A program made the position numbers and the translations under genes. The notes beneath the pieces are model-generated. The model had not been told where the DNA came from and made no database searches. It worked only from the letters and a program-made list of their open reading frames with translations. This document shows positions 1 through 5,619 of a stretch of DNA of 6,393 nt, one piece after another. The DNA is taken from NCBI GenBank assembly GCA_030646655.1, contig JAUSLB010000216.1:1-6393 (forward strand), in the 5' to 3' direction. The stretch's first letter is position 1. The number at the start of each line of letters is the position of its first letter. The DNA comes from Deltaproteobacteria bacterium (GTDB lineage: Bacteria > Desulfobacterota > GWC2-55-46).

Positions 1-716
1 GGCAGGGCTATCCCAACCTTGAGTATCTTGTCATCGACGGCGGCTCAACCGATAATACCGTCAGCATACTCAAGAAATATGAAAAGCATCTCAGATGGGC
101 GTCTGAAAAGGACAAAGGCCAGTCTGACGCCATAAACAAGGGCATCCAAAAGGCGGCCGGGGAGATAATAGCCTACCTTAATTCAGACGATACATACGAG
201 CCTGGCGCGCTTAAAAAGGCCGCCTCTTTTTTTATGGAGCACCCTTCAATAAAATGGGCCACTGGCATGTGCCGGATAATAGACACTGAAGACAGGGAGG
301 TAAGAAAGCCCATCACACGGTATAAAAATTTTTTGCTTAGGAGGTACAGTTATAATATACTTTTAGTGACGAACTTCATCTCCCAACCTGCGACCTTCCT
401 GAGGAAAGAGCTGTTCAAGGAGTTCGGGCTTTTTGACGTCAACCAGCACCGGGTCATGGATTACGATTACTGGCTTAAAGCCGGGAAGCTCCATAAGCCC
501 GGTTTTATAGACGATTATCTGGCCTGCTTCAGGGTCCATCAGGGGTCAAAGACTTCGAGCTCGTTTAAGGATACCTTCAGGCAGGAACTCGATCTTGCGA
601 GGAAGTATTCTGATTCGCGCCTTATAAACGCGCTCCATTATGCGAGTTATCTCGGCATCTGCGGGATATACGCGATCCTCGACAGGGCCGGGCGCAAAGG
701 CCGCCCTGTCCTTTAA
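1..716 (+). CDS. Family 2 glycosyltransferase, N-terminus missing (partial)
   Basis: This is the C-terminal 237 residues of a GT-A fold glycosyltransferase that would add a sugar from a nucleotide donor to a growing surface polysaccharide or lipid-linked oligosaccharide at the inner face of the membrane. The frame is open from the window edge (first full codon at 3), so the true start lies upstream; an ATG at 234 is internal. Visible family landmarks are YLVIDGGSTDNT near the edge, then SEKDKGQSDAINKG, GEIIAYLNSDD (the NSDD metal/nucleotide-binding DXD-type motif) and a later MDYDYWLKAG stretch typical of WcaA-like GT2 enzymes. Probably only the opening strand and its first loop are missing. 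The gene stops 28 bases before manC in the same direction, so the two are probably cotranscribed in a polysaccharide operon. Donor and acceptor cannot be read from the sequence. Confidence 0.93.
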   Translation, partial: QGYPNLEYLVIDGGSTDNTVSILKKYEKHLRWASEKDKGQSDAINKGIQKAAGEIIAYLNSDDTYEPGALKKAASFFMEHPSIKWATGMCRIIDTEDREVRKPITRYKNFLLRRYSYNILLVTNFISQPATFLRKELFKEFGLFDVNQHRVMDYDYWLKAGKLHKPGFIDDYLACFRVHQGSKTSSSFKDTFRQELDLARKYSDSRLINALHYASYLGICGIYAILDRAGRKGRPVL

Positions 717-744
717 GGTTTTAAAGGAGGCGTCTGAACCATTT

Positions 745-2184
745 ATGGATAAGCCAGCAAAAAAGAGGGCCGGGAAGGGCAGGCTCTACGCCGCGATACT
801 CGCCGGCGGCATAGGGAGCCGCTTCTGGCCCCTTAGCAGGGAGACTACCCCGAAACAGCTCCTGAAAGTCGTAGGCGATGAGTCTCTCCTGAAGTCCACC
901 ATCAGGAGGCTTAAGCCTCTTATACCTTCCGAGAGGGTGCTGATCGTAACAAACGCCCGTCAGGCCGAGATAATAAGGCTGCATCTGTCTTACGATGGCA
1001 AGGCCTTGTCCCCGGGCTACTGCATCGAGCCGATAGGCAAGAATACCGCGCCGGCGATAGGCCTTGCGGCGTTGGAGCTTTATAAGAAGGACAAAGACGC
1101 GATAATGGCGGTCCTTCCGGCTGACCATATAATAGAGGACGGCAAAGGGTTCATAGAGGCGTTGGGCGCCGCGGTCGAGGCCGCAAGACAGGGGCACCTC
1201 GTGACCTTCGGGGTCGTGCCGACATCCCCTGAGACCGGCTACGGCTACATAAAGAGCGGGAAAAAGGCGATAAAGAACATAGGCGGCTTCCCCATCCGCC
1301 CGGTAGAGAGGTTCGTGGAAAAGCCCGATATAAGGAGGGCAAAGAGGTTCCTTAAAGAGGGAGGGTATTACTGGAACAGCGGCATCTTCATCTGGAAGGC
1401 CTCGCGCATACTGGAAGAGTTTAAAATTCATCTTCCTGACATATACAAGGGGTTGAACCAAGTCACTGATAGCATCAGGCTTGCCGATATCTATAAGACC
1501 TTCAGGGACATCTCCATAGACCACGGCATACTCGAGAAGGCAAAGGATGTGGTAGTAATCCCGGCCAGATTCCCGTGGTCTGATATGGGGAGCTGGTCTT
1601 CTTTCAGCGAGATCCTCGAGAACGACCCTGACGGCAATATCATAAAAGGGAGGGTCGTTGACCTCGGCTCGCAAAATTCGATCATAATCGGGTGCGACCG
1701 CGTTGTCGCCACCATAGGCCTTAAGGACTTTATACTCGTCGATACCCCTGATGCCACCCTCGTATGCCCCAAGAACAGGGCTCAGGAGGTCAAAGACGTC
1801 GTCAGCATGCTTAAGAGGAAGGGGTATGTAGAGCACGAGGTGCACCGGACCGTTGAGCGGCCTTGGGGCTCATATACGCTCCTTGAGAACGGCGACGGTT
1901 ACAAGATAAAAAAGATAAGGGTCGAGCCCCATAGGAGGCTGAGCCTACAGCTCCACCACCACAGGAGCGAGCACTGGGTCGTCATAACAGGCACAGCGAG
2001 GGTGCAGAGGGGCGAAGAGACGGTAGAGATAGGGATAAACCAGTCAACTTACATACCGAGGGGCGTAAAGCACAGGCTTGAGAACCCGGGCGACACCCCC
2101 CTTGAGATAATAGAGGTGCAGAACGGGGAGTATGTCGAGGAAGAGGACATTGTAAGGTTCGACGATGATTTCGAGAGGAAGTGA
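745..2184 (+). CDS. manC: Bifunctional mannose-1-phosphate guanylyltransferase / mannose-6-phosphate isomerase (type II PMI)
   Basis: This 479-residue cytosolic enzyme converts fructose-6-P to mannose-6-P and mannose-1-P plus GTP to GDP-mannose (the intervening mutase is a separate protein). The N-terminal nucleotidyltransferase domain has the signature AILAGGIGSRFWPLSR with PKQ at about residues 17-38, then EPIGKNTAPA (95-104), VLPADH (123-128), FVEKP (190-194) and YYWNSGIF (208-215). The C-terminal cupin isomerase domain has RPWGSY (372-377) and the metal-binding stretch QLHHHRSEHW (402-411). The length matches the AlgA/ManC family. I chose ATG 745 because it follows AAAGGAGG (723-730), although the 14-base spacer is long; the longer reading from 640 would overlap the glycosyltransferase and add 35 non-family residues. 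Its product would feed GDP-mannose to glycosyltransferases such as the one upstream. The name algA would be equally valid. Confidence 0.96.
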   Translation: MDKPAKKRAGKGRLYAAILAGGIGSRFWPLSRETTPKQLLKVVGDESLLKSTIRRLKPLIPSERVLIVTNARQAEIIRLHLSYDGKALSPGYCIEPIGKNTAPAIGLAALELYKKDKDAIMAVLPADHIIEDGKGFIEALGAAVEAARQGHLVTFGVVPTSPETGYGYIKSGKKAIKNIGGFPIRPVERFVEKPDIRRAKRFLKEGGYYWNSGIFIWKASRILEEFKIHLPDIYKGLNQVTDSIRLADIYKTFRDISIDHGILEKAKDVVVIPARFPWSDMGSWSSFSEILENDPDGNIIKGRVVDLGSQNSIIIGCDRVVATIGLKDFILVDTPDATLVCPKNRAQEVKDVVSMLKRKGYVEHEVHRTVERPWGSYTLLENGDGYKIKKIRVEPHRRLSLQLHHHRSEHWVVITGTARVQRGEETVEIGINQSTYIPRGVKHRLENPGDTPLEIIEVQNGEYVEEEDIVRFDDDFERK

Positions 2185-2221
2185 TTTTCCTGCGGTCTCC
2201 TCTCCTTTACGGAAGAAAAAT

Positions 2222-2253
2222 CTTAGCAGGCTGTTGAAAAACAGCCTGCTAAG
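2222..2253. repeat. Perfect 14-bp hairpin with GAAA loop
   Basis: CTTAGCAGGCTGTT (2222-2235) is followed by GAAA (2236-2239) and its exact reverse complement (2240-2253). The left arm includes the TTAG flank and the left inverted end of the element. No U-tract follows on the plus strand. On the minus strand the stem would be followed by ATTTTTC, so it could stop antisense transcription, but no minus-strand gene lies upstream of it in that direction. Confidence 0.8.
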
Positions 2254-2438
2254 GCAATCACCATGATGGGGGACGGATTGCTAAATTGCAAGACTTGAAA
2301 AGTCGCGCAATTTGTGAGACTTGGACGGATACATTTCGGCCAGATCGTGGTTGAAAATGCATAGCGAGCGGTAAGCGAGCGAATCGGAAAAAGACGAACT
2401 CCTTAAGTCCAGGACGGGCTTTTTCAACATCCTGTTAG
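2223..2438. mobile_element. MITE-like element with 15-bp inverted ends and TTAG target duplication
   Basis: The outer ends are CAGGCTGTTGAAAAA (2227-2241) and TTTTTCAACATCCTG (2420-2434), inverted repeats matching at 14 of 15 positions. Both are flanked by the direct repeat TTAG (2223-2226 and 2435-2438). A 4-bp YTAR target such as TTAG is the duplication known for the IS5 group, so a non-autonomous derivative of an IS5-type element is a reasonable inference. The core is 208 bp with no transposase ORF. It is full of secondary structure: a perfect 14-bp hairpin at the left end (2222-2253), a stem-loop at 2283-2313, an 8-base direct repeat AGCGAGCG (2363-2370, 2374-2381), and GAAAAAG/CTTTTTC arms (2387-2393, 2419-2425) near the right end. 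It fills nearly all of the manC-acpS gap and stops just before the acpS start. Confidence 0.72.
2283..2313. repeat. Interrupted stem-loop inside the first element
   Basis: AAATTGC (2283-2289) pairs with GCAATTT (2307-2313), and after a 2x2 internal mismatch GACTT (2292-2296) pairs with AAGTC (2300-2304) around a GAA loop. It probably belongs to the folded structure of the MITE-like element. It is not a terminator because no U-run follows. Confidence 0.55.
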
Positions 2439-2441
2439 ATA

Positions 2442-2822
2442 ATGATTACAGAGGATTTAAAAGATAGAGCCCTCCTTACGGGCGTTGACCTCGTATCGAT
2501 CGAGAGGATAAAGGGCGCGGCTAAAAAAGAGCGCTTCCTTAAAAGGGTCTTTAATGAAGGGGAGCTAAGGTATTGTTTCGGGAAGAGGCTCCCCTTCAGG
2601 CACCTTGCAGGCAGGTTCGCGGCAAAGGAGGCCTGCATCAAGGCCCTTTCTTCCTTAGGCTCAGGCATAAGCTTTAAGGATATAGAGGTCGTAAACGGAG
2701 ATAACGGAAGGCCATGCGTAAAGTTGCATTCAAGGGCAAAGGAGCTTTTAAGGGGAAGGAGGGCGTTTTTAAGCCTCTCTTACTCAAAAGGCCTTGCCTT
2801 TGCCTTTGTCGCGCTGCAGTAA
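2442..2822 (+). CDS. acpS: Holo-[acyl-carrier-protein] synthase (AcpS)
   Basis: The enzyme transfers 4'-phosphopantetheine from CoA to the conserved serine of apo-ACP, switching on fatty-acid synthesis in the cytosol. The 126-residue product shows the AcpS pattern in order: GVDLVSIERI (14-23, with the Mg-binding Asp16), LAGRFAAKEACIKAL (second Mg ligand Glu63 in KEA), the DIEVVNGDNGRP segment, and a C-terminal SLSYSKGLAFAFV. Most relatives have SLSH at this last site; here the His is Tyr. Relatives usually begin only a few residues before the GVD motif, whereas this ATG adds about ten (MITEDLKDRA). No Shine-Dalgarno precedes the ATG; the sequence there is the right end of the mobile element, 3 bases past the TTAG duplication. 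No other ATG, GTG or TTG lies between this ATG and GVD, so the start stands, but its leader seems to have been replaced. Confidence 0.92.
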   Translation: MITEDLKDRALLTGVDLVSIERIKGAAKKERFLKRVFNEGELRYCFGKRLPFRHLAGRFAAKEACIKALSSLGSGISFKDIEVVNGDNGRPCVKLHSRAKELLRGRRAFLSLSYSKGLAFAFVALQ

Positions 2823-2838
2823 TCAGCTCATAAAGAAT

Positions 2839-2866
2839 TTGACATTTAAAGCCGTTTCTCTATATA
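2839..2866 (+). promoter_or_regulatory. Predicted sigma-70 promoter TTGACA-N16-TATATA at the edge of the second element
   Basis: A perfect -35 hexamer TTGACA (2839-2844) is followed after 16 bases by TATATA (2861-2866). The start point would fall near 2873, inside the mobile element, so the transcript would read through it into the symporter gene. The -10 box coincides with the left flanking TATATA of the element, a sequence also present on the right (3009-3014). The pre-insertion sequence would have been the same promoter placed directly ahead of the symporter leader. Confidence 0.5.
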
Positions 2867-3014
2867 GGCTGCCTCTAAAAATTAGGAATTTTTTCTGAAG
2901 TCAAGGAAGGGTGGAGATAAAAAGCGCAGCATATATGTGAATATGTGAGCATTTTTATTTTCGCCCTGACGCAGAGGTCAGGAAAAAGAACAATTTTTAG
3001 AGGTAGCCTATATA
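2861..3014. mobile_element. Fold-back MITE-like element with 17-bp inverted ends and TATATA flanks
   Basis: The ends GGCTGCCTCTAAAAATT (2867-2883) and AATTTTTAGAGGTAGCC (2992-3008) are inverted repeats with one mismatch in 17. They are flanked on both sides by TATATA, which may be a target duplication (TA, TATA or TATATA; because it is palindromic it could also be part of the ends). The core is 142 bp with no ORF. The inverted match continues imperfectly inward (the left GAATTTTTTCTGA region against the right CTTTTTCCTGA region). The centre holds smaller dyads, CATAT/ATATG and CCTGAC/GTCAGG (2965-2970, 2977-2982), so the whole unit could fold into one long hairpin. It shares no evident sequence with the element before acpS, so a different transposase family is likely. 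It lies in the leader of the symporter gene. Confidence 0.72.
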
Positions 3015-3084
3015 AATTTAACGCCCGGAAAAGGCGTGGGCCTCAAGGAATAAATTTTCCTGTTATCAAAACGAGGGTTTTTGC
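3015..3084 (+). promoter_or_regulatory. Symporter leader with small hairpin and ribosome-binding site
   Basis: Between the second element and ATG 3085 there is a short hairpin, ACGCC (3021-3025) with GGCGT (3033-3037) around CGGAAAA. It is followed by an AT-rich stretch and the Shine-Dalgarno GAGGG (3073-3077) seven bases before the start codon. Nothing here resembles a known riboswitch. The ribosome-binding site supports the chosen start. Confidence 0.55.
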
Positions 3085-4623
3085 ATGAAGGAAAGGGAGC
3101 AGTGGGGCTCAAGGATCGGGCTCATACTCGCTATGGCTGGAAACGCCATAGGGCTCGGTAATTTCCTTAGGTTCCCGGTTCAGGCCGCCCAGAACGGCGG
3201 CGGGGCCTTCATGATACCGTATTTCATCTCGCTCCTGATACTCGGCATACCGCTCATGTGGGTCGAGTGGGGCATAGGCCGCTACGGAGGGAAGCTCGGC
3301 CACGGCACGGCGCCGGGGATGTTCGACGCCATGTGGAAGAACAGGGCGGCCAAATACATAGGCATCCTCGGGGTCTTCCTGCCTCTGGTAGTTACCATCT
3401 ATTACACATATGTCTGCTCGTGGACGCTCGCCTTCAGCGTCTTCTCGATCCTCGGCTCTTATCCTAAGCCGCAGCTCGCCGGCTCTATTACGGCATCTGA
3501 ATACCTGAAACCTTATCAAAACTACCTATATGATTTCATAGGCGCCTCAACCGGCGGGACATTCCTGTCGCCTGAGCCCATAGCCTATATCTTCTTCGTC
3601 ATTACGCTCGTGCTCGCGTTCTGGATACTCGGCAAGGGCGTCTCCGCAGGCATAGAGGTCTTGAATAAGATAGCTATACCGGCGCTCTTCATAATGGGTC
3701 TTATATTATTTTTAAAGGTGTTAACCCTTACCTCCCCCACGAACCCCGATTACACGGTCACCAAGGGCCTCTCCTTCCTGTGGGAGCCTGACTTTAGCGG
3801 GCTTCTCAGCGGCAAGGTCTGGCTCGCGGCCGCGGGGCAGATATTCTTTACGCTCTCTTTGGGCCTGGGCGCGATACTTACATACGCGAGCTATGTGAAG
3901 CCTGATGAGGACATAGCCTTGGACGGGCTTTCCACTGCGAGCCTGAACGAGTTCGCGGAGGTCGTCTTCGGCTCAACGATTGCCATTACATCCGCTGTAG
4001 TCTTTTTCGGCCCCACCGGGGCGGGCGAGATAGCAAAGGGAGGGGCCTTCACGCTCGGCTTTATCAGCATGCCCGCGATATTCACGCATATAAGCGGAGG
4101 GCAGTTCTTCGGGTTCCTCTGGTTCCTCCTCCTCTTTTTCGCTGGCATAACTTCGGTAGTAGCCCTTGCCCAGCCTGTAATAGCCTTTTTCGAGGACGAG
4201 TTCGGGTTGGAGAGGAAAAAATCGGTGGCGATAATCGGGACGGTATGCTTCCTCTCGGCGCACCTGCCGATATTCCTTAACGGGAGCCTCGACGAGATGG
4301 ACTTCTGGGCAGGCACATTCGGGCTTGTGATACTCGCCCTGTTCGAGATGATAATATTTTTCTGGATATTCGGGGCCGAGAAGGCATGGGAGGAGATAAA
4401 CAGGGGCGCAAAGATAAGGGTGCCCCGGATATTCTTTTACATAATGAAGTATGTGACCCCTGCCTTTATCACGATAATACTCGTAGCCTGGGCCTACGAG
4501 CAGCTCCCGGAGATAATCTCAAAGGGGGACGGAGGCGTCTGGGCGACAAGGGTCTTCCTATTCCTCCTCCTTGCATTAAATATCGCGCTCGTCGAGCTGG
4601 TATGGAAAAGGAGGAGGCAGTGA
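3085..4623 (+). CDS. LeuT-like sodium:neurotransmitter-symporter (NSS) family amino-acid transporter
   Basis: This 512-residue, 12-helix inner-membrane protein would import a small neutral amino acid with Na+. It follows Aquifex LeuT along its whole length, offset by -1 early and +2 later. TM1 has the unwound AGNAIGLGNFLRFP (18-31) with the Na1 ligands Asn20, Ala21 and Asn26 and the gate Arg29. TM3 has Val103 and Tyr107; TM6 has Phe255, Thr256 and Ser258; TM7 has Asn288; TM8 has Ala353, Thr356 and Ser357 for Na2; and the gate partner Asp406 lies in LDEMDFW. All Na+-site and gate residues are kept. Two pocket residues differ from LeuT as I recall it: Leu261 for Phe259 and Leu361 for Ile359, so the preferred substrate may not be leucine. 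The start is supported by GAGGG (3073-3077). Its stop overlaps the start of a tiny membrane peptide, probably a partner. Expression probably comes from the promoter at 2839-2866. Confidence 0.95.
   Translation: MKEREQWGSRIGLILAMAGNAIGLGNFLRFPVQAAQNGGGAFMIPYFISLLILGIPLMWVEWGIGRYGGKLGHGTAPGMFDAMWKNRAAKYIGILGVFLPLVVTIYYTYVCSWTLAFSVFSILGSYPKPQLAGSITASEYLKPYQNYLYDFIGASTGGTFLSPEPIAYIFFVITLVLAFWILGKGVSAGIEVLNKIAIPALFIMGLILFLKVLTLTSPTNPDYTVTKGLSFLWEPDFSGLLSGKVWLAAAGQIFFTLSLGLGAILTYASYVKPDEDIALDGLSTASLNEFAEVVFGSTIAITSAVVFFGPTGAGEIAKGGAFTLGFISMPAIFTHISGGQFFGFLWFLLLFFAGITSVVALAQPVIAFFEDEFGLERKKSVAIIGTVCFLSAHLPIFLNGSLDEMDFWAGTFGLVILALFEMIIFFWIFGAEKAWEEINRGAKIRVPRIFFYIMKYVTPAFITIILVAWAYEQLPEIISKGDGGVWATRVFLFLLLALNIALVELVWKRRRQ
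4610..4614 (+). promoter_or_regulatory. Shine-Dalgarno GGAGG for the small subunit, inside the symporter gene
   Basis: GGAGG lies in the last codons of the symporter, five bases before GTG 4620. This spacing favours GTG 4620 over the upstream in-frame ATG at 4602, which has no comparable site. Together with the GTGA stop/start overlap it indicates translational coupling. Confidence 0.7.
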
Positions 4624-4715
4624 GCCCCGCAGGATGGCTATTCCTCCTAAGTTCATGGGGGATCGTTACAGGGTTTGTCGTCTATTGCTTCTACAGGATC
4701 TTCTGGAAGGAATAG
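4620..4715 (+). CDS. Putative NSS-transporter small subunit, single-TM peptide (31 aa)
   Basis: This tiny ORF starts with GTG inside GTGA, so its start overlaps the symporter stop TGA (4621-4623) by four bases, with a strong GGAGG upstream. The peptide is MSPAGWLFLLSS followed by WGIVTGFVVYCFYRIFWKE: a short polar start, one hydrophobic helix (about residues 5-26) and a basic end, suggesting N-out/C-in insertion in the inner membrane. Some bacterial NSS transporters, such as the methionine/alanine importer MetP with MetS, need a one-helix small subunit encoded immediately downstream. Size, S-x-x-W start, glycine-containing helix and gene order all fit that role. A longer reading from ATG 4602 gives 37 residues but lacks a ribosome-binding site. 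Function is inferred from context and general resemblance; I have not matched it to a specific family member. Confidence 0.75.
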   Translation: MSPAGWLFLLSSWGIVTGFVVYCFYRIFWKE

Positions 4716-4719
4716 GGCC

Positions 4720-5253
4720 TTAGATCCCCTCAAGCCTTTTAAGCCTCTTCGCCGCCTTCTTTTTTCTGTGCCTTATCACAGCCCTCTTAACCAGGTAATA
4801 TGTCCCCGCAGTCATTATCGCTGATACGATAATATTGCCTAACATATAGACGAGAGACGCCCACCCCGCGCCCATAAGAAACCCTTCGGTCTTAAGCCGG
4901 GTCAAAATAGTTGAGCTGTCCTCGCGCATTATGAAGCTCCCTACCATTATGCTCAAGGTCCAGAAGAAGGGAGAAGTGAGCGGGTTTACAATAATGCTTC
5001 CCAGGACCGCCGAGGCCTTATTCGCCCTTAGGACAAAGGCGGCCGCGAGCGATAATATCGTCCCGATCCCGAAAGTGGGCAGCACCCCCATAAGCACGCC
5101 TATGGCCGCCCCCATCGCGATCCTCCCGGGCGGGTCGTCTATGCGCATTATCCTAAGATAGATAAGCTTAGCCCGCCTCTTTATCTTTATCAGAGGGTGC
5201 CTTTTATTGTTGTTCTTTTTATTAGTTTGGGCTTTGTTATTATTCCGTGGCAT
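4720..5253 (-). CDS. DUF2062 domain membrane protein
   Basis: This 177-residue protein has a Lys/Asn-rich N-terminal tail (1-30), then the DUF2062 pattern: GRIAMGAAIGVLMGVLPTFG (43-62), a hydrophobic segment to LRANK (75-79), GSIIVNPLTSPFFW (85-98), a third hydrophobic stretch and, after a polar loop, a final helix (about 132-156). It ends in a strongly basic tail (RHRKKKAAKRLKRLEG). DUF2062 proteins are small inner-membrane proteins of unclear biochemical role. The gene converges on the symporter pair with only four bases between the stop codons and no clear terminator, so the two transcripts probably overlap. No Shine-Dalgarno is visible before ATG 5253. An internal ATG at 5148 (residue 36) has AGGA only two bases before it, too close to be convincing. 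The 5' end is therefore the least certain part. Confidence 0.85.
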   Translation of the reverse strand: MPRNNNKAQTNKKNNNKRHPLIKIKRRAKLIYLRIMRIDDPPGRIAMGAAIGVLMGVLPTFGIGTILSLAAAFVLRANKASAVLGSIIVNPLTSPFFWTLSIMVGSFIMREDSSTILTRLKTEGFLMGAGWASLVYMLGNIIVSAIMTAGTYYLVKRAVIRHRKKKAAKRLKRLEGI

Positions 5254-5357
5254 TTGAATTAAGGTCGATATACGGCATGCGAGATCGGCGGGAGGTGGAA
5301 TCTATTGGTTTTAAGTTACCATAAAGCATCCGCATAAGTCAATCCGGCCTCCCCCCA

Positions 5358-5389
5358 AATATGCTAAAAATCATTGTCATAAGCATATT
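5358..5389. promoter_or_regulatory. Dyad AATATGCT-N16-AGCATATT, candidate operator
   Basis: The 8-bp arms at 5358-5365 and 5382-5389 are exact reverse complements. The space between them holds the -35 box of the promoter at 5374-5402, and the right arm lies in its spacer. A dimeric repressor bound here would block the promoter. Given the Cys/His-rich gene downstream, a metal-sensing regulator is plausible, but no regulator gene is in the window. Confidence 0.5.
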
Positions 5390-5402
5390 AGGCTGATATA
5401 TT
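5374..5402 (+). promoter_or_regulatory. Predicted sigma-70 promoter TTGTCA-N17-TATATT with leaderless start
   Basis: A -35 box TTGTCA (5374-5379) and -10 box TATATT (5397-5402) are spaced by 17 bases. The -10 position predicts transcription starting at about 5409-5410, on or next to the GTG start codon at 5410. That would explain the absence of any Shine-Dalgarno there. The rest of the divergent gap 5254-5357 shows no clear motif. Confidence 0.55.
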
Positions 5403-5409
5403 TACATCC

Positions 5410-5619
5410 GTGAGGATAGTTGCAGCCGTTCTGATATTCGCCCTGTTCAGCCCGGTCTTAAGGCCGCTCGCGCACGCTTTCTCAGGCGAAAAGGCGGAGC
5501 TATGCTCCCTTTCAGGCCATAAGGAGTGCAAGGGCGATAAGGCCTGCCCGCTTAATGACGGCCCCGCCAAAAAGGAGTGCAAACTGCACGGCCACAGCCA
5601 TGAAAGCGGCCACAAGTGA
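5410..5619 (+). CDS. Small exported Cys/His-rich protein, frame ended by an in-frame TGA
   Basis: The 69-residue reading begins with a signal peptide (MRIVAAVLIFALFSPVLRPL, then AHA as a likely signal-peptidase I site after residue 23). The mature part is rich in potential metal ligands: Cys32, Cys40, Cys46, Cys57, His37 and a run HGHSHESGH at 60-68. This suggests a periplasmic or secreted metal-binding protein, but I do not recognise a named family. GTG 5410 is the only possible start, since an in-frame TAG lies at 5389. There is no ribosome-binding site, in keeping with a leaderless transcript from the promoter just upstream. The reading ends at TGA 5617-5619, yet the same frame continues with a sensible protein sequence to 5823, so the true product may be about 137 residues if the TGA is read through or is a recent mutation. 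Antisense ORFs over this stretch look like shadows. Confidence 0.6.
   Translation: MRIVAAVLIFALFSPVLRPLAHAFSGEKAELCSLSGHKECKGDKACPLNDGPAKKECKLHGHSHESGHK

Noticed and set aside
640..744. Upstream ATG 640 as the manC start
   Set aside because: It would overlap the glycosyltransferase by 77 bases and add 35 residues unlike the family; ATG 745 has AAAGGAGG upstream and gives the normal family length.
721..1845. 374-codon open frame on the minus strand
   Set aside because: It lies fully antisense to manC, which has strong motifs along its whole length; the minus translation has no recognisable domain and ends with the ribosome-binding region of manC. It is a codon-bias shadow.
2222..2253. Hairpin as an intrinsic terminator for manC
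   Set aside because: No U-tract follows the stem on the plus strand. A T-run exists only in the minus orientation, where no gene needs it.
3015..3084. Riboswitch ahead of the symporter
   Set aside because: The 70-base leader after the element holds one 5-bp hairpin and no recognisable aptamer motifs.
4602..4619. ATG 4602 as the start of the small membrane peptide
   Set aside because: It has no ribosome-binding site, while GTG 4620 has GGAGG at five bases and the stop/start overlap typical of coupled genes.
4696..4727. GGATCT/AGATCC inverted repeat between the convergent genes as a terminator
   Set aside because: Only six pairs with a 20-base loop and no T-run on either side; too weak to call.
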